Position numbers and translations under genes: made by a program. Below the pieces are notes generated by a model. That model had not been told where the DNA came from. It did no database searches and saw only the letters and a program-made list of their open reading frames with translations. Shown here piece after piece: positions 54,311 through 64,000 of a DNA stretch of 64,000 nucleotides. Origin of the DNA: Flavobacterium supellecticarium (GTDB taxonomy: Bacteria > Bacteroidota > Bacteroidia > Flavobacteriales > Flavobacteriaceae); the NCBI RefSeq assembly GCF_004801375.1, contig NZ_SSNZ01000009.1:62001-126000 (forward strand), written 5' to 3'. The first letter of the stretch is position 1. Each line of letters opens with the position of its first letter.

Positions 54311-55117
54311 ATGAATGATAAGAGGATATTGTATGTATCATCTGAAGTGGTGCCTTATTTAGCTGAAAATGAGGTTTCTTTAATGTCGTACGACGTGCCA
54401 AAAATGATCAATGATCAAGGAGGACAAATCAGAATTTTTATGCCTCGATATGGGAATATCAATGAGCGCAGGCACCAATTGCATGAGGTTATCCGCTTGT
54501 CTGGGATGAATTTAGTGGTAAACGATATGGATATGCCGTTAATTATTAAGGTGGCTTCTATACCGAAAGAGCGTATTCAGGTTTATTTTATTGATAACGA
54601 TGAATACTTTAAACGAAAAGCGACATTCTCGGATGAGGATGGTGTGTTGTATCCGGATAATGACGAACGTTCCATCTTTTTTGCAAAAGGAGTAGTGGAA
54701 ACCGTTAAAAAATTAAACTGGGTGCCGGATATTATCCATGTGCACGGCTGGTTAGCAGGTATGCTTCCGATTTATATGAAGCATTACTATAAAGACGAGG
54801 CGCTTTTTGCAGATACTAAGATCGTAACATCTGTTTATGCGCAGTCATTCGACGGAACACTGGATCCGGAAATGATGAAAAAAGTAGCGTTTGACGAAAT
54901 TCCGGATGCATCGATTGTTGACCTGGAAATTCCGAACTATGAAAATATTATGAAAGCCAGTATTCTACATTCGGATGCCGTGATTATTGCCTCTGAGGAG
55001 CTCTCTCCAAGTTTAACAAAATTTATAGAAACATCGGGTAAACCTTTTTTACCTTTCGTGCCGAAAGATGCTTTTGCAGAAGCATATACTAATTTCTATA
55101 AAAATCAAGTTATATAA
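54311..55117 (+). CDS. Glycogen/starch synthase-like protein, N-terminal GT5 domain only
   Basis: A 268-residue protein covering only the N-terminal Rossmann half of GT5 starch synthases: RILYVSSEVVPYLAENE, GGQIRIFMPRYGNINERR, DERSIFFAKGVVE, WVPDIIHVHGWLAGMLPIYM. The KxGGL ADP-glucose loop is replaced by AENEVSLMS, and the C-terminal UDP/ADP-sugar half is absent. A transferase of this length cannot close a normal GT-B site, so it is probably non-enzymatic or acts with a partner. It starts the plus run to DUF4270 and glmS (24 and 3 bases apart). Confidence 0.82.
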   Translation: MNDKRILYVSSEVVPYLAENEVSLMSYDVPKMINDQGGQIRIFMPRYGNINERRHQLHEVIRLSGMNLVVNDMDMPLIIKVASIPKERIQVYFIDNDEYFKRKATFSDEDGVLYPDNDERSIFFAKGVVETVKKLNWVPDIIHVHGWLAGMLPIYMKHYYKDEALFADTKIVTSVYAQSFDGTLDPEMMKKVAFDEIPDASIVDLEIPNYENIMKASILHSDAVIIASEELSPSLTKFIETSGKPFLPFVPKDAFAEAYTNFYKNQVI

Positions 55118-55141
55118 TCATTCTTTGATCTGATAAAAAAT

Positions 55142-56770
55142 ATGAATAGGATTTCATTATTACAAAAAATACTCCTGTCTTTTACAGCAGTTTTGTTGTT
55201 CTCCTGCGATAAGGATTTTAATACTGTCGGTTCCGATCTGGTTGGAGAGGAAAACTATACTTTGGAAAAGTATGTGGGGCAAACGCTGGAGGCTTATAAC
55301 AAGGCTACAGGTGGTGTGCAGACAAACAACCTGCCGGTAAATCTTTTGGGGGTAATGAATAATACCACTTTCGGAGAAACCAAAGCGCATTTCGTATCGG
55401 AAGTGCAATTGGCTTCTGCAGCTCCAACTATCGGAGATAACCCGGTGATCGATTCGGTTTGGGTTTATGTGCCGTATTTTGCCACGCAAACCGGAACAGA
55501 CGATAATGGAGTGCGGTTGTATGAGTTGGATTCGGTTTACGGAAAAGATAATAAGTTTAGTTTAAAAGTTTTTGAATCGAAATACCAGTTGCGAACGTTT
55601 GATCCTGCTAACGGAGGTGATGCTCAAAAATATTTTTCGGATGAGAAAAATCTGGTGGAAAATAACAAAGGGACTTTACAGTTGAATGATGGGCCGCCGA
55701 ATCAGAATACTCAGTTTTATTTTAATAATCTGGAGACTATTCTGTATAAATTGGATGCAGATGGGAATTATCTGAACTCGGCCGGACAAATTATTGATAA
55801 TAATGATGTCGGGAATCGGGTAGTCCTGGAGCGTTTTGCGCCGGGAGTGTGGCTGGATTTAAATAAAGCATTCTTTCAGAATAAGATTTTAAATGCATCA
55901 TCTGATAAATTGTTAAATAATAATGCGTTTAAAGAGTATTTCCGCGGATTGTATTTTCAGGTAGAAAGTGTAGAAGGGAAAACGGCTATGGCAATGCTTG
56001 ATTTTTCGAAAGCGAAAATTAATATCCGTTATAAAGCCGATGCGTCTGCAGGATCGACTTCGCGCGTGCGAAAATCAATCGTGTTGAATCTTACCGGTAC
56101 AACGGTTAACTTTTTAGAGAATAGTTTTGCATTGCCATCGGAATCGGGCGATGAGCGCCTGTATCTAAAAGGTGGACAGGGATCTTTTTCGTATATCGAT
56201 TTGTTTAATAAAACCGAGTTGGAAGATCTTCGTGCGAAGGTAGAAGCGAATAAATGGTTGATCAACGAAGCAAATCTTACTTTTTATGTCGACAAACAGG
56301 CGATGCAGAATGTAGCCTACGAGCCGCAGCGTATTTATTTATACGATATGAAAAATAATAAAGTGCTGATTGATTATAACTACGATCCGACAACCAATTC
56401 CTATTTTCCAAAAATGAGTAAAGTGGTAATCGGTGGACTGGTGGAACGTGAAACAAGTGGCGATAAAAAAGCAATTAAATATAAATTGCGATTGACGCAA
56501 TATGTTAATAATCTGATCAAGAAGGATTCTTCCAATGTACGGGTAGGATTGGTGGTAACAGAGGATATCAATAATGTGAAAAGTGCTTATTTAAAAAATC
56601 CTTTCGTGATGTCCGATCCGATGTCGCCTGTCGGAACTTCTTATAATGTGAAGTTTCTGCCTGTTGCTTCGGTAATTAATCCATTGGGGACAGTATTGCA
56701 TGGGACGAATAGTGCTGATGTTGATAAAAGATTAAAATTAGAAATTTATTATACTAAACCGAAAGAATAA
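55142..56770 (+). CDS. DUF4270 lipoprotein
   Basis: A 542-residue lipoprotein (lipobox LLFSC; Cys21) of the DUF4270 family, beginning with the usual DKDFNTVGSDLVGEENYTLE. It is beta-rich with a terminal block PLGTVLHGTNSADVDKRLKLEIYYTK. The family is widespread in Bacteroidota; function unknown. It sits 24 bases after the glycogen synthase-like gene and 3 before glmS. Confidence 0.9.
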   Translation: MNRISLLQKILLSFTAVLLFSCDKDFNTVGSDLVGEENYTLEKYVGQTLEAYNKATGGVQTNNLPVNLLGVMNNTTFGETKAHFVSEVQLASAAPTIGDNPVIDSVWVYVPYFATQTGTDDNGVRLYELDSVYGKDNKFSLKVFESKYQLRTFDPANGGDAQKYFSDEKNLVENNKGTLQLNDGPPNQNTQFYFNNLETILYKLDADGNYLNSAGQIIDNNDVGNRVVLERFAPGVWLDLNKAFFQNKILNASSDKLLNNNAFKEYFRGLYFQVESVEGKTAMAMLDFSKAKINIRYKADASAGSTSRVRKSIVLNLTGTTVNFLENSFALPSESGDERLYLKGGQGSFSYIDLFNKTELEDLRAKVEANKWLINEANLTFYVDKQAMQNVAYEPQRIYLYDMKNNKVLIDYNYDPTTNSYFPKMSKVVIGGLVERETSGDKKAIKYKLRLTQYVNNLIKKDSSNVRVGLVVTEDINNVKSAYLKNPFVMSDPMSPVGTSYNVKFLPVASVINPLGTVLHGTNSADVDKRLKLEIYYTKPKE

Positions 56771-56773
56771 TTT

Positions 56774-58621
56774 ATGTGTGGTATTGTAGGTTATGTGGGT
56801 CACAGAGAAGCTTATCCTGTGATTATAAAAGGCCTTAAAAGGCTGGAATATAGAGGGTATGACAGTGCAGGTGTGGTGTTGTGGGATGGTGAAGATTTAA
56901 AACTGTCGAAAACCAAAGGTAAGGTTACAGATTTAGAAGCGCGTGTAGCAGCAGAAATAACAACTACCGGTACAATCGGGATGGGGCATACCCGTTGGGC
57001 AACTCATGGTGTGCCGAATGATGTAAACTCGCATCCGCATGTTTCTAATTCAGGGGATCTTGTGATTATTCACAATGGAATCATTGAGAATTATGAGCCG
57101 CTTAAAAAAGAATTAATTAATAGAGGATATGTTTTTAAATCGGATACCGATACGGAAGTGTTGGTGAATCTGATTGAAGATGTGCAAAAACAGGAAAACC
57201 TGAAATTGGGGAAGGCGGTTCAAAAAGCGCTTAACCAGGTAGTGGGAGCTTATGCTATTGCTGTTTTTGATAAGAAAAAACCAAATGAAATTGTGGTGGC
57301 CCGTTTGGGTAGCCCGTTGGCAGTTGGTATTGGGGAAGATGAATATTTTATCGCTTCCGATGCTTCTCCTTTTATTGAATATACCAGTAATGCGATTTAC
57401 CTGGAAGATGAGGAAATGGCTATTATTCGTCTGGATAAACCGATGAAGGTTCGTAAAATTAAAGACGATTCATTAGTGGATCCGTATATTCAGGAGTTGC
57501 AAATGAATCTGGAGCAGATTGAAAAAGGTGGTTATGATCACTTTATGTTGAAGGAGATTTATGAGCAGCCTAGCGTAATTAAAGATACCTACAGAGGACG
57601 TCTTTTGGCAAATAAAGGGATTATCCAAATGGCAGGTGTTGAGGATAATATTGAAAAATTCCTGAATGCCAACAGGATTCTGATTGTAGCTTGTGGAACC
57701 TCATGGCATGCCGGTCTTGTAGCGGAATATGTATTGGAAGAGTTTGCGCGAATTCCGGTAGAAGTAGAATATGCTTCGGAATTCCGTTATCGCAATCCGA
57801 TTATCTATCCGAACGATGTGGTAATTGCTATCTCGCAATCCGGTGAAACGGCCGATACTTTGGCGGCAATCAAACTGGCCAAAGAAAAAGGCGCTTTTGT
57901 TTTTGGAGTGTGTAATGTGGTGGGGTCCTCTATTTCTCGTGAAACACATGCCGGAGCTTATACGCATGCCGGACCGGAAATCGGAGTGGCTTCTACAAAA
58001 GCTTTTACAACGCAGATTACTATTCTGACACTAATTGCATTGCGTTTGGCAAAAGCAAAAGGAACGATGAATAATTCTGATTACCAACGCTATTTGTTGG
58101 AGTTGGAGTTGATCCCGGAAAAAGTGGAAGAAGCCTTGACAACAAATGATATGGCAAAAACAATTGCCGAAATCTATAAAGACGCACCAAACTGTTTGTA
58201 CCTGGGAAGAGGATATAATTTCCCGGTAGCCCTGGAAGGTGCGTTAAAGTTAAAGGAGATATCGTATATTCACGCAGAAGGATATCCGGCTGCCGAAATG
58301 AAACACGGGCCTATCGCGCTTATCGATGAGCAGATGCCGGTGGTGGTTATTGCACCAAAACAAAATCATTATGATAAAGTGGTGAGTAATATCCAGGAAA
58401 TCAAAGCGCGTAGCGGGAAAATCATCGCTGTGGTAACGAAAGGAGATACACAGGTTAAGGAATTAGCTGATCATGTTATCGAAGTTCCGGATACCGCTGA
58501 GGCATTAACGCCACTATTGGCTACCATTCCGTTGCAGTTGTTGTCGTATCATATTGCAGTATTGCGCAATTGTAATGTCGACCAGCCAAGGAACCTGGCA
58601 AAATCAGTTACGGTAGAGTAA
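56774..58621 (+). CDS. glmS: Glutamine--fructose-6-phosphate aminotransferase (isomerizing)
   Basis: A 615-residue GlmS that makes glucosamine 6-phosphate, the entry to UDP-GlcNAc for cell wall and lipopolysaccharide. The catalytic Cys follows Met1 (MCGIVGYVGHREAYPV), HTRWATHG and the glutaminase TDTEVLVN segment are intact, two SIS domains follow (VACGTSWHAG, ISQSGETADTLAA, GASTKAFT-like GVASTKAFT) and the end is NLAKSVTVE. No glmS ribozyme-like element is visible. Confidence 0.97.
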   Translation: MCGIVGYVGHREAYPVIIKGLKRLEYRGYDSAGVVLWDGEDLKLSKTKGKVTDLEARVAAEITTTGTIGMGHTRWATHGVPNDVNSHPHVSNSGDLVIIHNGIIENYEPLKKELINRGYVFKSDTDTEVLVNLIEDVQKQENLKLGKAVQKALNQVVGAYAIAVFDKKKPNEIVVARLGSPLAVGIGEDEYFIASDASPFIEYTSNAIYLEDEEMAIIRLDKPMKVRKIKDDSLVDPYIQELQMNLEQIEKGGYDHFMLKEIYEQPSVIKDTYRGRLLANKGIIQMAGVEDNIEKFLNANRILIVACGTSWHAGLVAEYVLEEFARIPVEVEYASEFRYRNPIIYPNDVVIAISQSGETADTLAAIKLAKEKGAFVFGVCNVVGSSISRETHAGAYTHAGPEIGVASTKAFTTQITILTLIALRLAKAKGTMNNSDYQRYLLELELIPEKVEEALTTNDMAKTIAEIYKDAPNCLYLGRGYNFPVALEGALKLKEISYIHAEGYPAAEMKHGPIALIDEQMPVVVIAPKQNHYDKVVSNIQEIKARSGKIIAVVTKGDTQVKELADHVIEVPDTAEALTPLLATIPLQLLSYHIAVLRNCNVDQPRNLAKSVTVE

Positions 58622-58626
58622 ATTAT

Positions 58627-58658
58627 TAAAGCGGATTTTTCGGAATTCGCTTTTTTAT
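58627..58658 (+). terminator. Possible terminator after glmS
   Basis: AAAGCG and CGCTTT flank a partly paired 17-base centre (GGATTTTTCGGAATT) and are followed by T residues. Weaker than the other terminators. Confidence 0.5.
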
Positions 58659-58679
58659 TATAAAAATTCAAAAATTAAA

Positions 58680-58711
58680 TTGCGTAATTAGCATATAAAA
58701 AACTATCTTTG
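58680..58711 (+). promoter_or_regulatory. Promoter of atpDC
   Basis: TTG (58680-58682), a 21-base spacer and TATCTTTG (58704-58711), a full match to the Flavobacterium pattern. It lies 61 bases before atpD. Confidence 0.65.
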
Positions 58712-58769
58712 CGCTCTGAAAAAAGAGGTTTTTTCAAGAAACGTAAATAGCTGTTTAATAAATACATAA

Positions 58770-60284
<1,515 letters not shown>

Positions 60285-60332
60285 TTCGTTCAATTGAAAA
60301 GCTCAATTGCGTAATATCAATTAATAGAAAAT

Positions 60333-60614
60333 ATGATTGTAGAAATAGTTTCACCGGAAGCCACTTTATTCAAAGGAGAAGTTACTTCGGTAGCCGTTCC
60401 GGGTGTTAATGGTGAGTTTCAGATGTTGAATAACCACGCGCCAATCGTTTCTTTATTAGGTCAAGGAAATGTGAAAATCGTTGGCCCGGGAGTGAAGATC
60501 GCAAAAGAATTTGCATCCAAATTCAACAAAGTTAACGAGCAAACCTACTGGTTGCCGATTAATTCCGGAACAGTAGAAATGAATGACAATAAAATTATTG
60601 TTTTAGCTGACTAA
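60333..60614 (+). CDS. atpC: F1 ATP synthase subunit epsilon
   Basis: A 93-residue epsilon subunit limited to the N-terminal beta-sandwich (MIVEIVSPEATLFKGEVTSV, GVNGEFQMLNNHAPIVSLLG), without the C-terminal helical hairpin that inhibits ATP hydrolysis in E. coli. Regulation by that hairpin is therefore absent. It starts 48 bases after atpD. Confidence 0.95.
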   Translation: MIVEIVSPEATLFKGEVTSVAVPGVNGEFQMLNNHAPIVSLLGQGNVKIVGPGVKIAKEFASKFNKVNEQTYWLPINSGTVEMNDNKIIVLAD

Positions 60615-60632
60615 TACAATGATAGCCCATAA

Positions 60633-60668
60633 AGAAAAGCCCTCGCATTAGCGGGGGCTTTTCTGTTT
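60633..60668 (+). terminator. Terminator after atpC
   Basis: Arms AGAAAAGCCCTCGC (60633-60646) and GCGGGGGCTTTTCT (60651-60664) with loop ATTA and one G-T pair, then T residues. Confidence 0.85.
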
Positions 60669-60730
60669 TTGTCTCGTCCTGAAAAAAGTTGACCGATAAT
60701 AAGTCTGCCTGTTTGGTATTAGTCATTATA

Positions 60731-60767
60731 TTACACCTGTCAGGTCTCCAAAACCTGACAGGTGTAA
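60731..60767. repeat. Long inverted repeat with 15-bp perfect arms
   Basis: TTACACCTGTCAGGT (60731-60745) and its exact complement (60753-60767) with loop CTCCAAA. It lies 6 bases from the stop of the minus-strand metalloprotease gene, after the atpC terminator, so it may act as terminator for the minus gene, or be a dispersed palindromic repeat. Confidence 0.7.
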
Positions 60768-60772
60768 TTGTA

Positions 60773-63700
60773 TTATCGGATTACAATTTTCTGTGTTTCC
60801 TGACGATCACCATTTTTAACGGTTACGAGATAAATACCCGATTGCGTATTTTCTAACTGAATTGATTCGTTAAAAATAGTTGTCGTTTGGAAATTGCGAT
60901 TGTAAATACGACGTCCGCTAATATCGAAAACCGTGATTTCGGTTGTATTCGAAGCGTCCGGTGTGAACTGAACATGGAACGAACCGTTGTTCGGGTTCGG
61001 ATAGATCATAAAATTGTTAAGTTTGGTTTCGGTTAGTTCCAAAGCGGCGCTAACGGTACAGATATTCAAACTCCAGCTATTTAAAACACCACCATCCTGA
61101 TTGTAGGCATCCGAAATTCGTAACGTCCAGTTTCCAGTTGAATTCTGACCATTAAAAGCCGATAAAGACTGAGTTGGTAGAACCGTTCCGGAAATACCCG
61201 GATTCGTACCGCAAACTACAGGATTACCACTGTCGGAGAACGTAGCAACGATATTTTGGATGTCGTCACTGGTACATGGTTGTGCGAATAATTGTACCTG
61301 TGTTCCGGTTGGACTGATTAAAATGGCGGTAATATCGTTAATCCATGTATGGGTGACATTCATAGTGATGGCTACGCTTGAAATAACGCCTCCTGATGGA
61401 ATATTTAACGTTGAGTTGATCGTTGGTGTTCCGGATGCGGAGATCGTGATAGGAACGTTGGCAGAAGCACTGGAAGCACAACTAATCTGTCCGGTTGTAA
61501 ATTTAAAAGGATTGCTGTAGGTTCCAATACAAGCGGCATTCTTAGGTTGTACGCGCCAGAAGTAGTTGGTCGCCTGTGATAATCCGGAAACCGTATAACT
61601 GTTTGTCGCTGATGAACCGGAGCTGATAATATTCGTAAAAGCGTTATCGGTGGCTACCTGTACATCATAAGCGTTGGCATTGCTGTTTGCTGTCCAGCTT
61701 AAGGTTACGCTTGTGTTTTGACCTACGGCAAGATCAGCCGGTGTGGTTAACGACATGGTTCCGAAGTTGGAGTTTAGTAAATCCAGGTAGTAATTCGCGT
61801 TTTTGGTCGTCGAACCGGAAGTTGCTGTAACGTTTAAGGTGTATAAACCAGGTGTAGCGGCATTGGTGTTGCTCACGGTCATGGTAACCGTACCGTTTGT
61901 GCTGATACTTGTTGGAGAAAAAGTAACAGTCGTTCCGGCCGGATTTCCGGTAGCGCTAAAAGTCGTGGTTCCGGAAAAACCGTTGTGTACTTTATAATCA
62001 ATGGTGTAAGCGATGCTTGATCCGGTGCAGATTGATTTATTCTGTTCGCCGGCTACGCCGTTAAAGGCCGAAGCAAAAGTTGCCGCCGGTGCAGAAATGG
62101 TGAAATTAGCATTGGAAACATCGTAAAAGATGTTGTCGTAACCGCGTACCATAATTCGGTTTTGAGCTCCCGGTGTATTCGGAATGGTTACCACTTCCGA
62201 ACCGTCATTCGGAACTTTGCTGGCTAGTAAAGTGTCAAATGAAGTACCACCATTAGTCGACAGGTAGATGTCTACATATGGGGTGTTAACGCCATTGGCG
62301 GTTGTTCCGGCTACATCCCAGGTTACATTCTGATTGGTGCCGGCTTGCCAGGTTACATTGGTATTCGGAACCGATACCAGGAATGGGCCGGCTGTTCCGC
62401 TAACAGTTACTTTCATCAGATCGGAAGCCGTTTGTCCGCCTCCGGCTTTATTGTCTCTTGTGGTTAACGAAAAGTTTAAGGTTCGGGCAACCGATGGGCA
62501 TACTTCCCAGGTGTTGGCTGTGTTACCCGCTAAAACTGTTGCCAGCGCAGGCATATAACGGGTTGGTGATGTGGTGCCGCGAATGGTACGGAACATCGGA
62601 CCGTTTACACGTGTGGCTGTTGGTGCTGCGGCCGAGTTTGGATTTTGCGGATCGTTCTGTTCCCACGTGTAGGTTAGGGCATCACCATCCGGATCGGTTC
62701 CGCTTCCAGTTAAAATAAAAGCAGTCGATTTCGGAATTACATAATCCTTACCGGCATCGGCTGTTGGTGGATTATTGGTGATAGGGGTAATCTGGGCGCA
62801 ACTGGAGCTTATTCCGGTTTTTACATTGGCCAGAATATCTCGGATGTTAACATACGTAAAATAATCGTCACTATTGTTCTGTACATTGGTTGGACAGATT
62901 CCGGCATAAGCCATGATAGACGATCCCGAACCCGGTTCTACTTCGGTTAAGCCACTTCCGGAACGACAGTTCGAGCTACTTTGCGTATGGTAACCGCCAA
63001 ACTGATGTCCCATTTCGTGTGCTACATAATCGATGTCGAAAGCATCACCGGTAGGATTAGATCTTCCGGTCATCCCCGTACCTTTGTGGAAACCGCCATT
63101 CGGATTACTGTTAGTACTACAGACACATCCGATGCAGCCAGCATTTCCACCTCCTGAAGTGTTAAAGTTATGTCCGATGTCGTAGTTTGCAAAACCAATT
63201 GCGGCATCAATGGTGATACCAGTACGAACGTTGTATTCGCCACTCCATGGGTCGGCTGTGGTACTTCCAAAATAAATCAACAGGTCGTTATTCGCAACAA
63301 ATACCATCGTAATCGAAAGGTCTCTTTCGTAAACACCGTTCACACGGGTTATGGTAACAGCCATTTGCGCCTGAATGTTGGCTCGTTTCTGAGTATCGGT
63401 TCCGGTTCCGGCAAAAATATTACCATATTCGGCAGTACACGATTGTGCCAGTCGATAGGTTCGTAACTTTTTGTCGTCGGTATTCAAAGCGGTTTCTGAG
63501 CTTCCAATGCGACCTTCTGCTAATGACGGTAATTTGATGCCATCATCTGTCAGACAGGAAAAGTCCGAAAAAGCCCGGTGCAACGAAGCTTTGTTATAAA
63601 CGATATAGTTTTGACGGTCTTCGGTATACGGATCAATAAAAACCGTGCTTTCCTCACTCGATAACGTCATACTGTGTAAGCCCAGTTGGGTAACCGAAAA

Positions 63701-64000
63701 ACGGGCTACAGCTGTCGGATCTTCCACGCCTTGTGCGGCATACGATTTGATCATTGGATATTTGGCTGCTAAAGCCGGTTCCATTATCGGGGTTTCCATG
63801 ACCCGGAAGTGTTCCAGTTGCCCTTGTGCATTGGGAAGTTCGATGATCAGATTGGATTTGCCCTCAAACTGACCGCGTATCGGAGCGTTGGATAAGCTGT
63901 TTTTTAAAGCGCTCAGATCAAGTGTGAATAGGTTGTAATTCCTGGGAAAGGAACTTCGGGTTACTTTTTTCTGCGTCGTGATGCTGCTTTCGTCAATCGG
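60773..64000 (-). CDS. Secreted reprolysin-type (M12B) metalloprotease with P domain and T9SS sorting (N-terminus outside window)
   Basis: The frame stays open to the last base, so the visible 1075 codons lack the true start. The metalloprotease domain has VAHEMGHQFGGYH (HExxHxxGxxH, near 62,985-63,020) and the Met-turn SSIMAYAG. An Ig-like/Reeler-type stretch follows, then a fibronectin type III domain (SVTLSWTANSNANAYDVQVA), a proprotein-convertase P domain (LRISDAYNQDGGVLNSWSLN) and a C-terminal T9SS sorting domain (FMIYPNPNNGSFHV, GIYLVTV). It would be an extracellular zinc protease. Its substrate is unknown. Confidence 0.93.
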   Translation of the reverse strand, partial: PIDESSITTQKKVTRSSFPRNYNLFTLDLSALKNSLSNAPIRGQFEGKSNLIIELPNAQGQLEHFRVMETPIMEPALAAKYPMIKSYAAQGVEDPTAVARFSVTQLGLHSMTLSSEESTVFIDPYTEDRQNYIVYNKASLHRAFSDFSCLTDDGIKLPSLAEGRIGSSETALNTDDKKLRTYRLAQSCTAEYGNIFAGTGTDTQKRANIQAQMAVTITRVNGVYERDLSITMVFVANNDLLIYFGSTTADPWSGEYNVRTGITIDAAIGFANYDIGHNFNTSGGGNAGCIGCVCSTNSNPNGGFHKGTGMTGRSNPTGDAFDIDYVAHEMGHQFGGYHTQSSSNCRSGSGLTEVEPGSGSSIMAYAGICPTNVQNNSDDYFTYVNIRDILANVKTGISSSCAQITPITNNPPTADAGKDYVIPKSTAFILTGSGTDPDGDALTYTWEQNDPQNPNSAAAPTATRVNGPMFRTIRGTTSPTRYMPALATVLAGNTANTWEVCPSVARTLNFSLTTRDNKAGGGQTASDLMKVTVSGTAGPFLVSVPNTNVTWQAGTNQNVTWDVAGTTANGVNTPYVDIYLSTNGGTSFDTLLASKVPNDGSEVVTIPNTPGAQNRIMVRGYDNIFYDVSNANFTISAPAATFASAFNGVAGEQNKSICTGSSIAYTIDYKVHNGFSGTTTFSATGNPAGTTVTFSPTSISTNGTVTMTVSNTNAATPGLYTLNVTATSGSTTKNANYYLDLLNSNFGTMSLTTPADLAVGQNTSVTLSWTANSNANAYDVQVATDNAFTNIISSGSSATNSYTVSGLSQATNYFWRVQPKNAACIGTYSNPFKFTTGQISCASSASANVPITISASGTPTINSTLNIPSGGVISSVAITMNVTHTWINDITAILISPTGTQVQLFAQPCTSDDIQNIVATFSDSGNPVVCGTNPGISGTVLPTQSLSAFNGQNSTGNWTLRISDAYNQDGGVLNSWSLNICTVSAALELTETKLNNFMIYPNPNNGSFHVQFTPDASNTTEITVFDISGRRIYNRNFQTTTIFNESIQLENTQSGIYLVTVKNGDRQETQKIVIR

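Noticed and set aside
56700..56773. glmS ribozyme or riboswitch upstream of glmS
   Set aside because: glmS starts 3 bases after the DUF4270 stop, leaving no room for a leader RNA, and no such fold is visible.

Overview
The window looks like a chromosomal segment of a Flavobacterium-like member of the Bacteroidota (Flavobacteriaceae). Visible reasons are AT-rich, tightly packed genes; -7 promoter boxes of the TAnnTTTG type; three exported proteins with C-terminal sorting domains of the type IX secretion system; a TonB-dependent receptor with a carboxypeptidase-D-like N-terminus; several family-typical proteins (DUF4270, DUF4286, SDR-type threonine dehydrogenase, OlsF-type acyltransferase); and an atpD-atpC pair separate from the other ATP synthase genes. 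I see no rRNA operon, prophage, transposase or CRISPR array.

Layout. 1-7 kb: the 3' end of a tryptophan 2,3-dioxygenase gene, an M23 lipoprotein, pgi, a CPBP membrane protein and a TonB receptor. 7-11.7 kb (minus): lipoprotein, mfd and a DsbA-like oxidoreductase. 11.8-16.7 kb: SDR threonine dehydrogenase, then minus-strand globin lipoprotein with a small membrane partner, an NTF2-like lipoprotein, aldehyde dehydrogenase, and a three-gene thioredoxin/DUF2892 cluster behind a dyad that resembles a Crp/Fnr operator.

16.8-18.23 kb is the most unusual part. Two intact tRNA-Asn genes are followed on the minus strand by three tandem 400-bp units. Each unit carries a terminator-like hairpin, a small GIY-YIG nuclease gene and a tRNA-Asn gene that has lost its 5' half. 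The nuclease reading frame runs into the tRNA remnant; in two units its stop codon lies in the anticodon loop. A perfect 18-bp palindrome replaces the tRNA variable region. The unit looks like a selfish or tRNA-targeting cassette that has recently been amplified.

18.3-36.8 kb is mostly housekeeping: rseP, a secreted M1 peptidase, serS, a TPR protein, then a collinear run of DUF4286, rsmA, mgtE, proC, a 2-hydroxyacid dehydrogenase and a VOC protein. Two small membrane proteins, olsF, an exonuclease III, an OmpA lipoprotein, a Tas-like aldo-keto reductase and a secreted sugar dehydrogenase follow. 37-49 kb is more accessory: an orphan exported protein, a DUF4139 protein, a toroid (prenyltransferase-like) protein, a SIMPL-like protein, a LytS/LytTR-type two-component pair, an AsmA-like/GT51 protein, a YbhB-like protein and an AraC regulator. 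49-54.2 kb is a minus-strand run panC-panD-flippase-like-esterase-like-radA-lipoprotein. 54.3-60.6 kb (plus) holds a half-length glycogen synthase-like gene, a DUF4270 lipoprotein, glmS, atpD and atpC. The window ends inside a large secreted reprolysin-type metalloprotease gene.

No gene-free stretch exceeds 300 bases apart from the tRNA/repeat region, which is described in full. All family names come from reading motifs; no database search was run.
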